Shown: positions 41,628 through 50,163, counted from the first letter of the stretch. The stretch is 64,000 bases of DNA from JBBDIP01 sp050260675 (GCA_050260675.1 JBLNCN010000011.1:744001-808000), one strand, 5' to 3'. A program made the numbers and translations. Notes: generated by a model not told the origin, from the sequence alone.

Positions 41628-43859
41628 CTAGCCGTTCCCCCTGTCTTTGGGGAGCTTGCCTTTCCCCTCTTTCCACAGTTCCTGGCGCTTCTTGCACAGG
41701 AACGACGCGACGTGTATCCCCTTGGTGCCGCGGCCAAAACCGGCATCCAGTCCGGCCGCCACCGCCAGTTCATTTGTTACCTGGGTCCCGCCGCCGACCA
41801 GCATGAACTGGTCCCGAACGCCTTTCTCCCTGCAGAGCATGTTCAGGCGCTCCATGTTCTTCCTGTGGATGTCGGCGTGGCTGATGATGGTGGATATGAG
41901 GATAGCGTCGGCGTCTTCCTCGATGGCTGCGTCGACCACCTTGTCGATGGAGACTGACGTGCCCAGGTAAGTCGCCCTAATGCCAAACCCCTCGATGCCC
42001 CCGTGTTTGATGTCGATGATCTCGCGCATCCCTACCGAGTGCTCATCCTCGCCTACAGTGGCGCATACGACCTTCATGGGGTTTTTGCGGATGTCCTCCC
42101 GTATCTCCTCGGCCGAAAGCACTTCCGGCTTCTCGGGTATTTTGAGCGAGTTCCTGTCTATGGAGAAAGGAAGCCGCGCCTTGATCTCAACCAGAGTGCC
42201 CTCGGCCGGATGAGCGATGCCTTTGTGGATGACCTCCGGCTCCAGGAGTCCGAGCTTGCGCGCCATTTCCAGAGCGGCGTACTCGGCTATCCGCTCGCTT
42301 TCGGCTATGAAGATGGTGAGGGTCAGGTATCCGTCGTTGGCCCACTGAACCTCGGGTTTTATGGCGCCGGTGGCCAGTTCCTTCGCGACCGGTGCGTACC
42401 TTCGCTCCACGTTATCCTCGGGATCGAGTTCGTCGATGAAGACTATCTTGTCGCGATCGCACAGGGTACAGCCGTCTATCAGCGCGCATGGCCGGGAGCT
42501 GTCGCCCGGCAGGTTGTTGTAGCCGAAGTGGTGGCACACGGGGGCCATGTAGTCGCCGTCGCGGGGGACGATGCTGGATGCGGCTATCCCGCCCATTGGG
42601 TCCCTGCGTATGCCGTCGCCGTTCCTCTCGGGGTACAGTCCCGAGTCCACGAACATACCCTGCTCTACCGCCCGGAAGTACCCCATCTCCTTGACTTCCT
42701 CCAGGTACAGCACCGCGCGTTCCGCCAATTCCCGTACCTTCGCCGGGAGAGGACCGTCCTTGCGAAGCTCAACCATTTCGAGGATCCCGTCCATGCCAAG
42801 GAGGGTCTGCTTGGCGGTGTCTACAGCCGCCAGGTTGTTATAGTGCCAGGGGACATTGCGGCCTTCGTCCGGCGTGATGGTGCTCTGGACGTCGGCGGAA
42901 GTTAGCCGAGACAGCACCAAGTTCATGGTGTGAGTCACCGTGGCTTCGCGGGAGTCCGATTCAATGTACCTGGTATTCTGCTGAGCCCTGATCTTGTAGT
43001 CCGAGAACAGCCACCTTACCGCCACGGCATAGGGTAGGTCGTAGGACATGGCAGGAGCAGGCGGCGCGGTCGGCGGCACGCTGGAAAGGGCGATGTGGTC
43101 CGGGGCCATTCCGATCATCTTTGAGTACGCGCAGTTTATGGCGTGCTGCACCAAAAGCTCGGGCATCACTTTCCAGGCTTCCCTCGCCGTCGCGTTGGCG
43201 TTGTGGGCCCCGTCTATCTGCAGTATCCCGGCGTCTGCCATGATCTTCTTGGCCACGGCGGCATCCACGAAGGACCGCTCCATGTTGACGTTGCGGTAAA
43301 GCACGTTGTACTGGGGGTCTTGATGTGCGCCGTTCACGCCCTCTTCAGCGAACAGCACCGCTATCTCGGGTCCCGCCACTCCCGAAACGTAGGAATGGAA
43401 GTTCAGGGGCCGGCCCACCTCGTCTTCGATGAGGTCGAGGGCCTTTCTGGTCGCCCTGAGCTGCTTCCTGGTGATCGGAATGCCGCCCACGCCCTCGGGA
43501 GTCCCCTCCAGAAGGCCGTCAATGTGGCTTTGGCCCGTAGTGCGGATGACCATCATGTGGTCGGCGCCGTGCCAGGCTGCCATCCTCATGCGCCTTATGT
43601 CGTCCTCGAAACGCCCTGAGGCTATCTCGGTGGTGATCACGTAGTCGGGCTGGGGATCGAGCCCCCCGAAGTACTTGGCGGCCGGAAGGGGCACTGACCT
43701 GTGCAAAGGAGCTGAGGTCTCCTTGTACGTGAAGGGGCCGACCTTCTGGTCCGGTATCTTCGTGCGCCAGGTCCACCCTGTCCGCCTCGGGTGGTAGTGC
43801 TCAAGGTCCTTAAGGACCTCTCCTATATCTATCTTGCGGTTGGGGTCGAGGCGCTGCAT
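41628..43859 (-). CDS. oraE: D-ornithine 4,5-aminomutase, large subunit OraE
   Basis: A 743-residue catalytic subunit that binds adenosylcobalamin and PLP and moves the terminal amino group of D-ornithine to C4, giving 2,4-diaminopentanoate. The N-terminal TIM-barrel portion (YVITTEIASGRFEDDIRRM, GADHMMVIRTTGQSHIDG) is followed by the C-terminal Rossmann-like cobalamin domain with D-x-H-x-x-G in GEDEHSVGMREI (about 616-627) and LVGGGTQVTNELA. SD GGAGGTGAG 5 bases upstream of the ATG; the start lies inside the end of oraS (31-bp overlap). Confidence 0.95.
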   Translation of the reverse strand: MQRLDPNRKIDIGEVLKDLEHYHPRRTGWTWRTKIPDQKVGPFTYKETSAPLHRSVPLPAAKYFGGLDPQPDYVITTEIASGRFEDDIRRMRMAAWHGADHMMVIRTTGQSHIDGLLEGTPEGVGGIPITRKQLRATRKALDLIEDEVGRPLNFHSYVSGVAGPEIAVLFAEEGVNGAHQDPQYNVLYRNVNMERSFVDAAVAKKIMADAGILQIDGAHNANATAREAWKVMPELLVQHAINCAYSKMIGMAPDHIALSSVPPTAPPAPAMSYDLPYAVAVRWLFSDYKIRAQQNTRYIESDSREATVTHTMNLVLSRLTSADVQSTITPDEGRNVPWHYNNLAAVDTAKQTLLGMDGILEMVELRKDGPLPAKVRELAERAVLYLEEVKEMGYFRAVEQGMFVDSGLYPERNGDGIRRDPMGGIAASSIVPRDGDYMAPVCHHFGYNNLPGDSSRPCALIDGCTLCDRDKIVFIDELDPEDNVERRYAPVAKELATGAIKPEVQWANDGYLTLTIFIAESERIAEYAALEMARKLGLLEPEVIHKGIAHPAEGTLVEIKARLPFSIDRNSLKIPEKPEVLSAEEIREDIRKNPMKVVCATVGEDEHSVGMREIIDIKHGGIEGFGIRATYLGTSVSIDKVVDAAIEEDADAILISTIISHADIHRKNMERLNMLCREKGVRDQFMLVGGGTQVTNELAVAAGLDAGFGRGTKGIHVASFLCKKRQELWKEGKGKLPKDRGNG

Positions 43860-44230
43860 GCCCGCTCACCTCCGAACGAAGCCTTCAGCTCGTCCCATCC
43901 CTTGCCGTTGGCAAGGTCGCGTCCGGCCTCGAGGTACTCTTTGCCTGTCTCTTGCGCGTACCGGAGCACAAGGTGCCCCGCTCCCTTGCCGAGGAGGCCC
44001 CGCTTCTCAGCAGCGCTGACAATGGCGGCTGCCTCCAGGCTGGAAAACCCCATGCGCAGGAGCACTGACCGCTCGATAGAAGGCGAAGTATGGTTGTATG
44101 CGAGATCGTAAAGAGGCTTCACAATATCCTCGGCCAAGCGCCAGAACCTTTCTTTCAGTTGCTCGTCAGAGAGGCCTCTTAAGTGCTCGCGCCGTTTCTC
44201 GAAATCTGATGGCCGCCCCACCGCGCTCAC
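43829..44230 (-). CDS. oraS: D-ornithine 4,5-aminomutase, small subunit OraS
   Basis: A 133-residue, mostly helical partner of OraE. Typical stretches are DFEKRREHLRGLSDEQLKERFW, YNHTSPSIERSVLLRMGFSS and GHLVLRYAQETGKEYLEAGR. The C-terminus (about 15 residues, Ala/Thr/Ser-rich) is variable. GTG start overlapping the ortB stop (GTGA), so it is coupled; the end overlaps oraE. The two proteins form the heterotetrameric enzyme. Confidence 0.93.
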   Translation of the reverse strand: MSAVGRPSDFEKRREHLRGLSDEQLKERFWRLAEDIVKPLYDLAYNHTSPSIERSVLLRMGFSSLEAAAIVSAAEKRGLLGKGAGHLVLRYAQETGKEYLEAGRDLANGKGWDELKASFGGERACSASTPTAR

Positions 44231-45636
44231 CTCACTCTTACGCCGAGTTCCCCCAGCATCCTGGCGGTATCCGCCTCGGTCTGGGATGAGTCCTCGGCGA
44301 GGAATTTGACTTCTTCCGGACCTGCTTCCCGAAGATTGTTCTTCTCAACGGCGTTTCGGATATACGACCTTCTCATCCTCGTCAGGTCCATTTCGGTGAC
44401 ATGCAGCTGGTCGAACCGCTCGGGTATCACGATGGCTTTGCCCGGCACGTTGTCCTTTGGATCGCCGCGCCTGACCTCCACCCCGTTCCTGCGGGCAAAG
44501 TCCAGTTGCGCCTGAGGATGCTTGCCGGCGCCGGTGTACTCGGTCTCCTGCACCACTACTATCTCGTCATGGGGGAGTTCCCTGGCCAGGGGGATCGCTG
44601 CCGCCAGCGACGTGTTACCGGCGGGTCCTCTTTCCATGCCTTCGACGGTGGAGAGCGCCTCGGTCACATAGAAGACCTCGCCCTGGGTGACGGTGACGTA
44701 CCTATCCAGATACCTTAGGGGTCTCGCGGCGTTCCGGGGGACGTCTGTCCTGTCTGGCCAGGTGGCGAAAGGCACCCCGAAGCCGGTGTGCCCGGTGGTG
44801 AAGGATTTCCTGTTGAAGTCGTGGTCCGACGCCATATGGAGCCCCGATAGGTCTACACTGGCGCCAATGACTTTGGTGTTAAGGGCGCCCGCTCTGCGCA
44901 AGCCTCTGGCAGTGCCGGTCACGTTTCCGCCGCCTGCATGGGTGACCACCACGTACGCGGGGTCCTTGCCGTAGCGCTCGCGGACGTCCCTGACCAGCTC
45001 CCATCCCAGGGTCTCGATGCCGGCGATGCCGAACGAGCTGTACAAGGAAGCGTTGAAGTACCCGGTCTCTTCGAGGAGTTTCAAAGCGACGTAGAACAGC
45101 TCCGGGCCGACAGTAAGCTGGATCACTTCAGCCCCGTATGCCTCGCACTTCCTGGACTTCTCGATGATCTCCGGCTGGCCGACCTGCCGGGAGTCGAACA
45201 CTTCCTGGACGATGATGCATCCCAGATTGCGCATGGCAGCCTGGGACGCCACAGCCGCGCCGTAGTTGCCGCTGGTGGCCGCAAGCACTCCCGGATAACC
45301 GGCCTTCTTAGCCTGGTAGGTCGAGATGGACGACCGCCTGTCTTTGAAGCTGCCCGAAGGGTTGGCCGCCTCGTCCTTCACCAGGATCCTGGCGCCATAC
45401 CCAGGCTTTGAAGTCATCCTGACCAGTTCGGTGATATTCTTCAGCTCCAGGAGCGGCGTGTCGCCGACGCCCACGTCCTTTTGGATCTTCCTTACTTCCT
45501 CAAAGGGATAGGCGGCCTTGGTCATCATGGCTTCGTAATCAAACGCGATGCCGCCGGTCTCGAACTCGCCGTACTCTACGCCCAAGGCCTTCCTCATGAT
45601 CTCGGCCCTGCGAGCCATAACCGCAGCGTAGGACAT
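44227..45636 (-). CDS. ortB: 2-amino-4-oxopentanoate thiolase, PLP subunit OrtB
   Basis: A 469-residue fold-type II PLP enzyme. The PLP lysine is in ANPSGSFKDRRSS; ATSGNYGAAVASQA and THAGGGNVTGTA bind cofactor phosphate and substrate. With OrtA and CoA it cleaves 2-amino-4-oxopentanoate to acetyl-CoA and alanine, the last step of the pathway. The ATG at 45636 is 8 bases after the ortA stop. The frame is open to 45843 but overlaps ortA there, so that part is excluded. Confidence 0.94.
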   Translation of the reverse strand: MSYAAVMARRAEIMRKALGVEYGEFETGGIAFDYEAMMTKAAYPFEEVRKIQKDVGVGDTPLLELKNITELVRMTSKPGYGARILVKDEAANPSGSFKDRRSSISTYQAKKAGYPGVLAATSGNYGAAVASQAAMRNLGCIIVQEVFDSRQVGQPEIIEKSRKCEAYGAEVIQLTVGPELFYVALKLLEETGYFNASLYSSFGIAGIETLGWELVRDVRERYGKDPAYVVVTHAGGGNVTGTARGLRRAGALNTKVIGASVDLSGLHMASDHDFNRKSFTTGHTGFGVPFATWPDRTDVPRNAARPLRYLDRYVTVTQGEVFYVTEALSTVEGMERGPAGNTSLAAAIPLARELPHDEIVVVQETEYTGAGKHPQAQLDFARRNGVEVRRGDPKDNVPGKAIVIPERFDQLHVTEMDLTRMRRSYIRNAVEKNNLREAGPEEVKFLAEDSSQTEADTARMLGELGVRVR

Positions 45637-45644
45637 GTCCCTAC

Positions 45645-45956
45645 TCAAACGCCCCTCCCCCTTTTCAGCATCGCCCGGAGTTCCTGGGCGATTGGGGCAA
45701 GTTCGGGCACCAAAGGCCCGTAGGTGTGGGCGTAGCCTGGGTCCAATCGCGTGAGGGTGCCGGTGACGATCCTTCCGGCTTGGGTTTCTATCTCGACTTC
45801 CTCTCCCACCGCCGCCTCGCCGCGGGCGCGTCCCTTGATCCACGCCTCGAGAGGCACTTTGCTTGTGTCATCGGGGACGCCTGCTGCCCGCTCTCCCACA
45901 GGCAGAATCACTTGGTGTATCTCAACCAAGTCTCCCACCCTGCATCTTGCGTCCAT
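45645..45956 (-). CDS. ortA: 2-amino-4-oxopentanoate thiolase, small subunit OrtA
   Basis: A 103-residue beta-rich protein and obligate partner of OrtB: GDLVEIHQVILPVGERA, LEAWIKGRA, VEIETQAGRIVTGTLTRLDP and YAHTYGPLVPEL are characteristic. It lies between ord (6 bp) and ortB (8 bp) in the usual order. No catalytic residues of its own are evident; it probably completes the active site. Confidence 0.92.
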   Translation of the reverse strand: MDARCRVGDLVEIHQVILPVGERAAGVPDDTSKVPLEAWIKGRARGEAAVGEEVEIETQAGRIVTGTLTRLDPGYAHTYGPLVPELAPIAQELRAMLKRGRGV

Positions 45957-45962
45957 CCCCGG

Positions 45963-47015
45963 TCACCTCCCCTTATCCATCCCTGTTGCCGTCCTCAAGG
46001 ACGACGAGAGGATGGCCCTGGGCACCGGGAGGTCGGCCATGGTAACGAGGCCCGGCCTGGCCGCGGTAACCAGCGGGATCATGTTCACAGCCGCGGCGAT
46101 GGTGCCGATGCCGCCGGGGATCTCAGGCTTTATCGATAGGTTGACAGGCGGATCGCCCTGGATAGTGATGTAGTCGCCCGTGTCCACTCCCTCGGCTTCC
46201 GGGCAGATCTGCTGCGGGTGCTCCAGGAAGATAACCTCGCGTTCGCCGGCGTAGGCCCTTGCGGTGTGCCTGCATCCGGCCACATTTCCAGGCATCACGT
46301 GGGCGTAGCGGGTCTTTCTTTCAATGTTGGTGATGATCGGTTCCCGCTCCTCAACCACCTTGTCGATTTTCCAACCCAGAGCTTCCCCAATCATGTAGAT
46401 GGACTGCTGGAAGCCGACATGGCCAACGATGTCGCCGCTCTCGATCCCCTTCTTGAACTCGTCGGGCGTTGTCCCGACGCCCTGGGTCCTCATGACCGTG
46501 GGACCAAACGGCGCAAGGTCGTTCACTCTCTTGGCGTAGATGTGGCGGACGTCCCGGCAGATGCCCGTAAGCGAGATCACCAGCGTGTCCAGAACAAATC
46601 CGGGGTTGATGCCGGTCCCGAGCACGGTCTTCCCTGCCGCCTTAGCGAGCGCGTCCATCTTCTTCGATAGGTCGGGCTCAACCGCCCAAGGGTAAGCCAT
46701 TTCCTCCGCGATGGTGACTACGTTGCATCCGTGCTCCAACGCTGAGGTGATGTGAGGGAATACATCGGTAACGAATGAGGAGGTGGCAATCACAACTATG
46801 TCTGGTTTCGCGGCGAAAGCATCATCGAGGTTGCTGGTCACCGTCACTCCGGCCCGGCCTGCCCCCAGGAGTTCTCCGAGGTCCCTACCCACTTTGGACG
46901 CATTCTGCTCGAGAGCGGAGACGACTTTGAGTCCATCCTTCTTCAGTAGGAGTTCAGCCATCCCGCTGCCCATTGCTCCGAGGCCCCAAAGCATCACTCT
47001 AGTTTCCGTGGGCAT
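45963..47015 (-). CDS. ord: 2,4-diaminopentanoate dehydrogenase
   Basis: A 350-residue NAD(P)-dependent oxidoreductase with a Rossmann start (VMLWGLGAMGSGMAELLL), the HCNVVTIAEEM segment and TGINPGFVLDTLVI. It oxidatively deaminates 2,4-diaminopentanoate to 2-amino-4-oxopentanoate. It is the first gene of the D-ornithine operon. The ATG at 47015 has AGAGGTG 5 bases upstream; an ATG 18 bases earlier is less well placed. The repeat-rich 580-bp spacer upstream presumably holds the operon promoter. Confidence 0.93.
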   Translation of the reverse strand: MPTETRVMLWGLGAMGSGMAELLLKKDGLKVVSALEQNASKVGRDLGELLGAGRAGVTVTSNLDDAFAAKPDIVVIATSSFVTDVFPHITSALEHGCNVVTIAEEMAYPWAVEPDLSKKMDALAKAAGKTVLGTGINPGFVLDTLVISLTGICRDVRHIYAKRVNDLAPFGPTVMRTQGVGTTPDEFKKGIESGDIVGHVGFQQSIYMIGEALGWKIDKVVEEREPIITNIERKTRYAHVMPGNVAGCRHTARAYAGEREVIFLEHPQQICPEAEGVDTGDYITIQGDPPVNLSIKPEIPGGIGTIAAAVNMIPLVTAARPGLVTMADLPVPRAILSSSLRTATGMDKGR

Positions 47016-47092
47016 CGTTTCACCTCTCTTCAAGTTTTAGGGGAACATTTTCGTTAGGAGTCTGCCCATACGGACCGCATTTCTCCTACCTT

Positions 47093-47106
47093 ATGCATTC
47101 TTGCAT
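47093..47106. promoter_or_regulatory. Operator-like palindrome ATGCA-N4-TGCAT
   Basis: ATGCATTCTTGCAT, an interrupted palindrome about 80 bp ahead of ord, beside the only AT-rich stretch of the spacer, where the promoter of the ornithine operon is expected. The binding protein is unknown. Confidence 0.35.
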
Positions 47107-47229
47107 ATAAAGGAAAATCCTGCTGCTGTCGGACCTAGGGTGGTGGCGGAGCTACCCCGGGCCCCCTCGGCACGTGTCAACCTCCCCATCAGCAAAATCA
47201 GAACCCGTCGTTCTGCCCATCGATAATCC

Positions 47230-47415
47230 GGATTGGTAGCTTTCATCATCACGTCGGAGGGGATTGGTAGCTTTTATCATCACATCGTAGAGGATTGGTA
47301 GCTTTCATCGTCACGTCGAAGAGGATTTGTAGCTTCCATCATCACGCCGAAAGGGATTTGTAGCTTTTGTCATCAGGTCGAAGGGGATTGGTAGCTTTCA
47401 TCATCACATCGGAAT
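47230..47415. repeat. Six 31-bp tandem repeats
   Basis: Units start at 47230, 47261, 47292, 47323, 47354 and 47385, exactly 31 bp apart. Each begins GGATT(G/T)GTAGCTT and continues (T/C)(C/T/G)(A/G)TC(A/G)TCA, ending near (A/C)CGTCGGAGG with a few substitutions per copy. They abut without spacers, so they are not a CRISPR array. No frame is translated across them with a start. Function unknown; repeated operators or a recombination-prone satellite are possible. Confidence 0.9.
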
Positions 47416-47492
47416 GGGATGAAGTCAGGATTGGTCTTCCTCCCCGTCGATGGAACAAGAACGGTAGACTTCACCATCAAAGTAATGACAGA

Positions 47493-47570
47493 ATCAGTAG
47501 CAGTGAGTCAGTAGCAGTGGATCAGTGGCAGTGAGTCAGTGGCAGTGAGTCAGTGGCAGTGGATCAGTAG
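47493..47570. repeat. 13-15 bp tandem repeat array (TCAGTRGCAGTG)
   Basis: Six units, starting at 47493, 47506, 47521, 47534, 47548 and 47563, share AGTCAGTGGCAGTG or ATCAGTAGCAGTG. The array ends 25 bp before the GNAT start codon, so it lies in that gene's 5' leader or promoter. Confidence 0.8.
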
Positions 47571-47594
47571 TGATTGTGCTTGGGGGGCATTTAC

Positions 47595-48467
47595 ATGGAC
47601 ATCAAATACACAAAAGACGGCAAGAACATCAGGCTCCGTCTCGAAGAACCGGCCGATTATCGCGTTGTGGAGGAGCTCACCCGCGAAGCGTTTTGGGGGA
47701 TGAGCCGTCCCGGCTGCGATGAGCACCTATTGGTACACAAACTTCGCAAGGCCCCCGCCTTCGTGCCCGAGCTCGACTTCGTAGCCGAGGTCGACGGCAA
47801 GATCGTGGGAAACATCATGTACTCCAAGGCTAAGGTTGTCGACGATTCTGGCGCCGAGCATGAGGTGCTTACGTTCGGCCCCATCAGCGTTCTGCCGGAG
47901 TACCAGTACAAGGGCATCGGCCAGGCGCTTCTGCGGCATACCATAGCCGAAGCCAGGCGGCTCGGGTACCGGGCTATCCTGTTCTTCGGTCACCCCGACT
48001 ACTACCCGCGGGTAGGATTCAGAAGAGCAAGCGAGTTCAACATCCTGACGGCAACCGGGAGGAGCTTTGATGCGTTCATGGCCATGCCTCTCTTCGATGG
48101 CGCGCTTGACGGCATCACCGGCCGCTTCCACGAAGATCCGGTCTTCAACGACCTGGATCCAGAAGAGGTGGAGGGATTCGACAAGGGATTTCCTCCAAAG
48201 GAGAAGCCCGATCTAGTCTCAATAGACGTACTCCTGGAGCAGCTGGAGGCTCCCGCCCAGGCTGCTATCCGCGACCACGGTATTAAGGTGCTGGCCTGGT
48301 TCAACCGTTTTAGCGGTCGGGAGATCGCTTCGTGGCCGGGGATCGACGAAACGGCAATAGCCGTCATTAACAAGACGCTCCAGGAGCACGGGTTACCATC
48401 TAAGGTGTTCCCCACAGTAAGACGTAAGGCGCCAGGAACTGCCGGGAGCTGCTGGGTTCACGACTAG
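47595..48467 (+). CDS. GNAT-family N-acetyltransferase (YhbS-like)
   Basis: A 290-residue acetyltransferase. The GNAT fold spans about residues 10-160 with the acetyl-CoA loop in FGPISVLPEYQYKGIGQALLRHTI and the following GYRAILFFGHPDYYPRVGF (typical of YhbS). About 130 further residues contain a helix-hairpin-helix-like helical end (AWFNRFSGREIASWPGIDETAIAVIN). The substrate is unknown. The ATG at 47595 has GGGGGGC 7 bases upstream. Its stop overlaps the convergent cwlD stop in a shared CTAG. Confidence 0.86.
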   Translation: MDIKYTKDGKNIRLRLEEPADYRVVEELTREAFWGMSRPGCDEHLLVHKLRKAPAFVPELDFVAEVDGKIVGNIMYSKAKVVDDSGAEHEVLTFGPISVLPEYQYKGIGQALLRHTIAEARRLGYRAILFFGHPDYYPRVGFRRASEFNILTATGRSFDAFMAMPLFDGALDGITGRFHEDPVFNDLDPEEVEGFDKGFPPKEKPDLVSIDVLLEQLEAPAQAAIRDHGIKVLAWFNRFSGREIASWPGIDETAIAVINKTLQEHGLPSKVFPTVRRKAPGTAGSCWVHD

Positions 48468-49192
48468 ACCTCTCCGAGACCTCCGCCGACGAACTCCCTT
48501 ATGGCCTGGCGGATGCATTCCGCGAGGTCTTGCTGGTAGGAGTGGGAGCCTAAGAGCCCTTCCTCCCGCGGATTCGAGAGGAAACCCAGCTCGACGGTGG
48601 CGGATGGAACGTTCGAGTGGTTCAGGATGAAGTGCTCCAGTTTGGCCGAGGCCTCGCGAGGGGTCTCGGTCTTCTCTTTCAGCCGTGCCTGGATCAGTTC
48701 CGCCAGGCGCTTGTTCTCCTTGTTCTTCGAGGAGTTGAAGAAGGTTTGGGCGCCCCACTCCGAGGAGTCGGTGAAAGCATTGGCGTGCAGGGAAATGACA
48801 ATGGTAGCACCGGTGGACTTGATGAGCCTTATGCGTTCTTCGACGTCGTCCTTGTCGTCGGTTTGCAGGTCGTAGTCGCCGGTGCGGGAGTAAACTACCT
48901 TGGCCCCGTCCCTCTCTAACCGCACGCCCAAGTAGAGAGCTACGTTTAGAACGACGTCCTTCTCCAAGACCTCCCGGCCGCAAGCGCCAGGATCGATCCC
49001 TCCGTGTCCGGGATCTATGTAGACGACTTGGCCGGCGAGTGGACCGGGTTGCGCCGCAGTAGGCAGTACCATCCGCCCAGCCACCCATGCCACCGAGAAC
49101 ACCAGGGCGGAGATGACTACTGCCAGGATGGTCTTCTTGGAGCTGACAATAAAAAGAGGCAGGCGGCCGCGCCTACCTCTACGTCTAGCCAT
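48464..49192 (-). CDS. cwlD: N-acetylmuramoyl-L-alanine amidase CwlD-like
   Basis: A 242-residue amidase_3 zinc enzyme with a basic N-terminus and one membrane/signal segment (about 20-42). Zinc ligands and catalytic Glu: VYIDPGHGGIDPG (His), EKDVVLNVAL (Glu), VISLHANAF (His) and ATVELGFLSNPRE (Glu). In Bacillus, CwlD makes muramic-delta-lactam in the spore cortex, and its gene stands downstream of rplM-rpsI just as here, which suggests a spore former. The ATG at 49192 has GAGGG 6 bases upstream. Confidence 0.9.
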   Translation of the reverse strand: MARRRGRRGRLPLFIVSSKKTILAVVISALVFSVAWVAGRMVLPTAAQPGPLAGQVVYIDPGHGGIDPGACGREVLEKDVVLNVALYLGVRLERDGAKVVYSRTGDYDLQTDDKDDVEERIRLIKSTGATIVISLHANAFTDSSEWGAQTFFNSSKNKENKRLAELIQARLKEKTETPREASAKLEHFILNHSNVPSATVELGFLSNPREEGLLGSHSYQQDLAECIRQAIREFVGGGLGEV

Positions 49193-49264
49193 GTGCATCC
49201 CTCACGCAAAGACGCGAACTCACAAAAGAACAGTACTCCTGAAGAAAGCGAGTTATTCTTCCCC

Positions 49265-49654
49265 TTAACGCTTGGAGAACTGCGGAGCTTTGCGGGCCTT
49301 CTTGAGACCGTACTTGCGGCGCTCCTTCATCCGCGGGTCGCGGGTGAGGAACCCTGCCTTCTTGAGCGAGGCGCGAAGGTTCTCGTCGACCACGACGAGC
49401 GCCCTGGCCACGCCATGCCTGCAGGCGCCGGCCTGGCCGGATAGCCCGCCGCCCTCAACGTTCACGAAGAGGTCAAACTTGCCCTCGGTCTCCGTGAGTT
49501 TGAACGGAGCGACTACAGCCTGCTCCAGGCTGGGGTTCATGAAGTAGGACGACAGGTCCTTGCCGTTCACGTCGATTTTGCCGGTACCCGGAAGGATCCT
49601 TACCCTTGCGACAGCGTTCTTACGCCGCCCGGTCGCGAAAACTGCTTCTGACAA
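49265..49654 (-). CDS. rpsI: 30S ribosomal protein S9
   Basis: A 129-residue S9: ATGRRKNAVARVRILPGTGKI, GGGLSGQAGACRHGVARAL and the C-terminal tail RDPRMKERRKYGLKKARKAPQFSKR that reaches the P-site tRNA. TTG start at 49654; the SD AAGGAGGAGA is 6 bases upstream, and a GTG before it (49675) would place the SD inside the coding sequence. It is 2 bases after the rplM stop, the standard L13-S9 pair. Confidence 0.95.
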   Translation of the reverse strand: MSEAVFATGRRKNAVARVRILPGTGKIDVNGKDLSSYFMNPSLEQAVVAPFKLTETEGKFDLFVNVEGGGLSGQAGACRHGVARALVVVDENLRASLKKAGFLTRDPRMKERRKYGLKKARKAPQFSKR

Positions 49655-49656
49655 TA

Positions 49657-50094
49657 CTACTCTCCTCCTTGCCACACGGACGGCTTCTGAGCCTCGTGAG
49701 GATGGGTCCCGCCCCTGTAAACGAAGAGGCGCTTCATGATCTTTCTGGAAAGACGGTTATGAGGGAGCATGCCCTTGACCGCGGCCTCGATGACGGCCCG
49801 CGGGTTCTTCTTAAGCATGACCTCGTAGGGGACGTACTTTGCCCCGCCCGGATAACCGGAGTGGGTGAAGAAGACTTTGTCCTTGGCTTTGTTGCCCGTG
49901 AGCTTCACTTTTTCAGCGTTCAATATGATCACGCTGTCCCCCGCGTCGACGGATGGCGTGTAAGTGGGCTTCAATTTGCCACGAAGGATGCTTGAGCACA
50001 GGGATGATAGCCTTCCGAGGGGCTTCCCTTCGGCGTCGATGATCCACCACTTTCTCTCGACCTGCCCGGGTTTAGCCATGTACGACTCGGCCAA
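49657..50094 (-). CDS. rplM: 50S ribosomal protein L13
   Basis: A 145-residue L13: YMAKPGQVERKWWIIDAEG, LGRLSSLCSSILRGK, VIILNAEKVKLTGNK, HSGYPGG and KGMLPHNRLSRK. TTG start at 50094 with GGAGG 8 bases upstream; the ATG five codons later lacks an SD. Transcribed from its own promoter (50135-50163), which makes sense because the usual upstream neighbour truA is displaced here. Confidence 0.95.
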   Translation of the reverse strand: MAESYMAKPGQVERKWWIIDAEGKPLGRLSSLCSSILRGKLKPTYTPSVDAGDSVIILNAEKVKLTGNKAKDKVFFTHSGYPGGAKYVPYEVMLKKNPRAVIEAAVKGMLPHNRLSRKIMKRLFVYRGGTHPHEAQKPSVWQGGE

Positions 50095-50134
50095 CGTGAA
50101 AACCTCCTTGATGCTGCCAATGCAAGCAGTACTT

Positions 50135-50163
50135 ATTCTAGCGGTGCACCTGGGCTGGGTCAA
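50135..50163 (-). promoter_or_regulatory. Sigma-A promoter of rplM-rpsI
   Basis: On the minus strand TTGACC (50163-50158), a 17-bp spacer and TAGAAT (50140-50135): 5/6 matches in each box. The leader to the TTG start would be about 34 bases and contains a small CTGC/GCAG stem that could be an L13-type autoregulatory structure. It begins 14 bp after the stop of the PaaK-like gene. Confidence 0.75.

Larger units (their letters stand above)
47016..47594. other. Divergent spacer upstream of the ornithine operon
   Basis: About 580 bp without a gene between ord (-) and a GNAT gene (+). From the ord side it contains a small palindrome (47093-47106), an AT-rich stretch GCATATAAAGGAAAATCC (47103-47120), a C/G-rich stretch, six 31-bp tandem repeats (47230-47415) and an array of 13-15 bp repeats (47493-47570). 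No convincing -35/-10 pair or -24/-12 element was found. Confidence 0.6.

Noticed and set aside
47230..47415. CRISPR array
   Set aside because: The 31-bp units abut directly without unique spacers and no cas gene is present.
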